Assembly (NCBI GenBank): GCA_021820165.1
Contig: JAKADW010000008.1
Span: 1 to 14,898 of the forward strand
DNA: 14,898 bases
Direction: 5' to 3'
Origin: Bacillota bacterium
Lineage (GTDB): Bacteria > Bacillota_E > Sulfobacillia > Sulfobacillales > Sulfobacillaceae
Positions 14,665-14,898 of this stretch are shown here, piece by piece; the stretch's first letter is position 1, and every line of letters begins with the position of its first letter. A program made the position numbers and the translations under genes. The notes below the pieces were generated by a model. It saw only the letters and a program-made list of their open reading frames with translations, made no database searches and was not told where the DNA came from.

Positions 14665-14670
14665 CCCTCC
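14665..14670 (-). promoter_or_regulatory. Ribosome binding site deciding the TTG start of trpE
   Basis: GGAGGG on the minus strand, 6 nt before TTG 14658 and downstream of the T-box terminator. The in-frame codons further upstream lie in the leader and cannot be the normal start. Confidence 0.7.
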
Positions 14671-14672
14671 GC

Positions 14673-14712
14673 AAAAAACAATTAAACCCTCATCCCCAAA
14701 GGGACGAAGGTT
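14673..14712 (-). terminator. T-box terminator of the trp leader
   Basis: A 12-bp stem (14712-14701 with 14696-14685, two wobble pairs), a TTTG loop, then TAATTG and six Ts (14678-14673). Nearly the same stem occurs in the aroF leader. Confidence 0.88.
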
Positions 14713-14898
14713 ACTCCGCGGTGCCACCCCACTTAGACCAAAAGGCCTCTCTTAGCCATACGGGATTACATCAATCCGATATGCCTTCCCGGTTAACGGA
14801 GGAAGAGTCCGGCTGCGCCTACTCACTTCGGGCAGCGGCTCCTGGGACCATTCGCCGCGCTTCCCCTGCCGGGCTTTCACCATCCCCGACTCGCTTCA

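Larger units (their letters stand above)
14659..14898 (-). ncRNA. T-box leader of the trp operon, tryptophan specifier (5' part outside the window)
   Basis: The visible part begins in stem I, with the distal GTCGGGGATGGTGAAAGCCC loop. The 3' side reads GCGGCGAA-UGG-UCCC, with the specifier UGG (Trp) at 14850-14848 directly after the typical GAA. The T-box core GGGGTGGCACCGCGGA is at 14730-14715, followed by a terminator. Uncharged tRNA-Trp should promote antitermination and trp expression. The start of stem I and the promoter are beyond the right edge. Confidence 0.93.

Noticed and set aside
14659..14727. N-terminal extension of trpE to 14727
   Set aside because: This segment is the T-box core and terminator. 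The ribosome site at 14665-14670 lies after it.
1..14898. CRISPR arrays, tRNA or rRNA genes, insertion sequences, phage genes
   Set aside because: None were seen: no regularly spaced repeats, no transposase or integrase motifs, no tRNA-like folds outside the T-box leaders.

Overview
The window carries a low-GC-Gram-positive (Firmicutes) type of gene content and control: two tRNA-sensing T-box leaders, Shine-Dalgarno led genes with many GTG starts and one TTG start, and a trpEGDCFBA order. The DNA is moderately GC-rich. My best guess is a Sulfobacillus-like or related deep-branching Clostridia-type bacterium. This is an inference from style and protein resemblance, not something the sequence proves.

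Left part (1-3850, all minus strand): a compact heat-shock operon read hspR - dnaK - dnaJ - clpB. clpB runs off the left edge. A MerR-type repressor of the HspR family is the first gene and overlaps dnaK. No grpE is present. The DnaK has the extra N-terminal segment usual in Gram-negative and cyanobacterial DnaK. The DnaJ keeps only one of the two zinc sites of a classical DnaJ. A strong hairpin lies between dnaK and dnaJ. A candidate promoter with two CTTG-N11-YAAG elements lies before hspR.

Middle (4006-4917, plus strand): a fluoride-response unit, divergent from hspR. It has a TATAAT box, a fluoride (crcB-motif) riboswitch starting at about the transcription start, a terminator that competes with the aptamer, and two overlapping crcB/fluC genes that should form a two-subunit fluoride channel. 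It ends in a convergent intergenic region with two hairpins, facing aroA.

Right part (5065-14898, minus strand): an aromatic amino-acid supraoperon. A T-box leader with a tryptophan (UGG) specifier at the right edge controls trpE-trpG-trpD-trpC-trpF-trpB-trpA, which turn chorismate into tryptophan; every gene overlaps the next. Just past trpA is a second promoter, with an inverted repeat in its spacer, and a second T-box leader whose specifier reads best as tyrosine (UAC). It controls aroF (DAHP synthase, core barrel only), tyrA (prephenate/arogenate dehydrogenase with altered active-site motifs) and aroA (EPSP synthase). The block therefore makes chorismate, tyrosine and tryptophan, with each branch gated by its own uncharged tRNA. 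The two T-box terminators share nearly the same stem, which suggests duplication.

No rRNA or tRNA genes, insertion sequences, CRISPR arrays or phage genes were seen.
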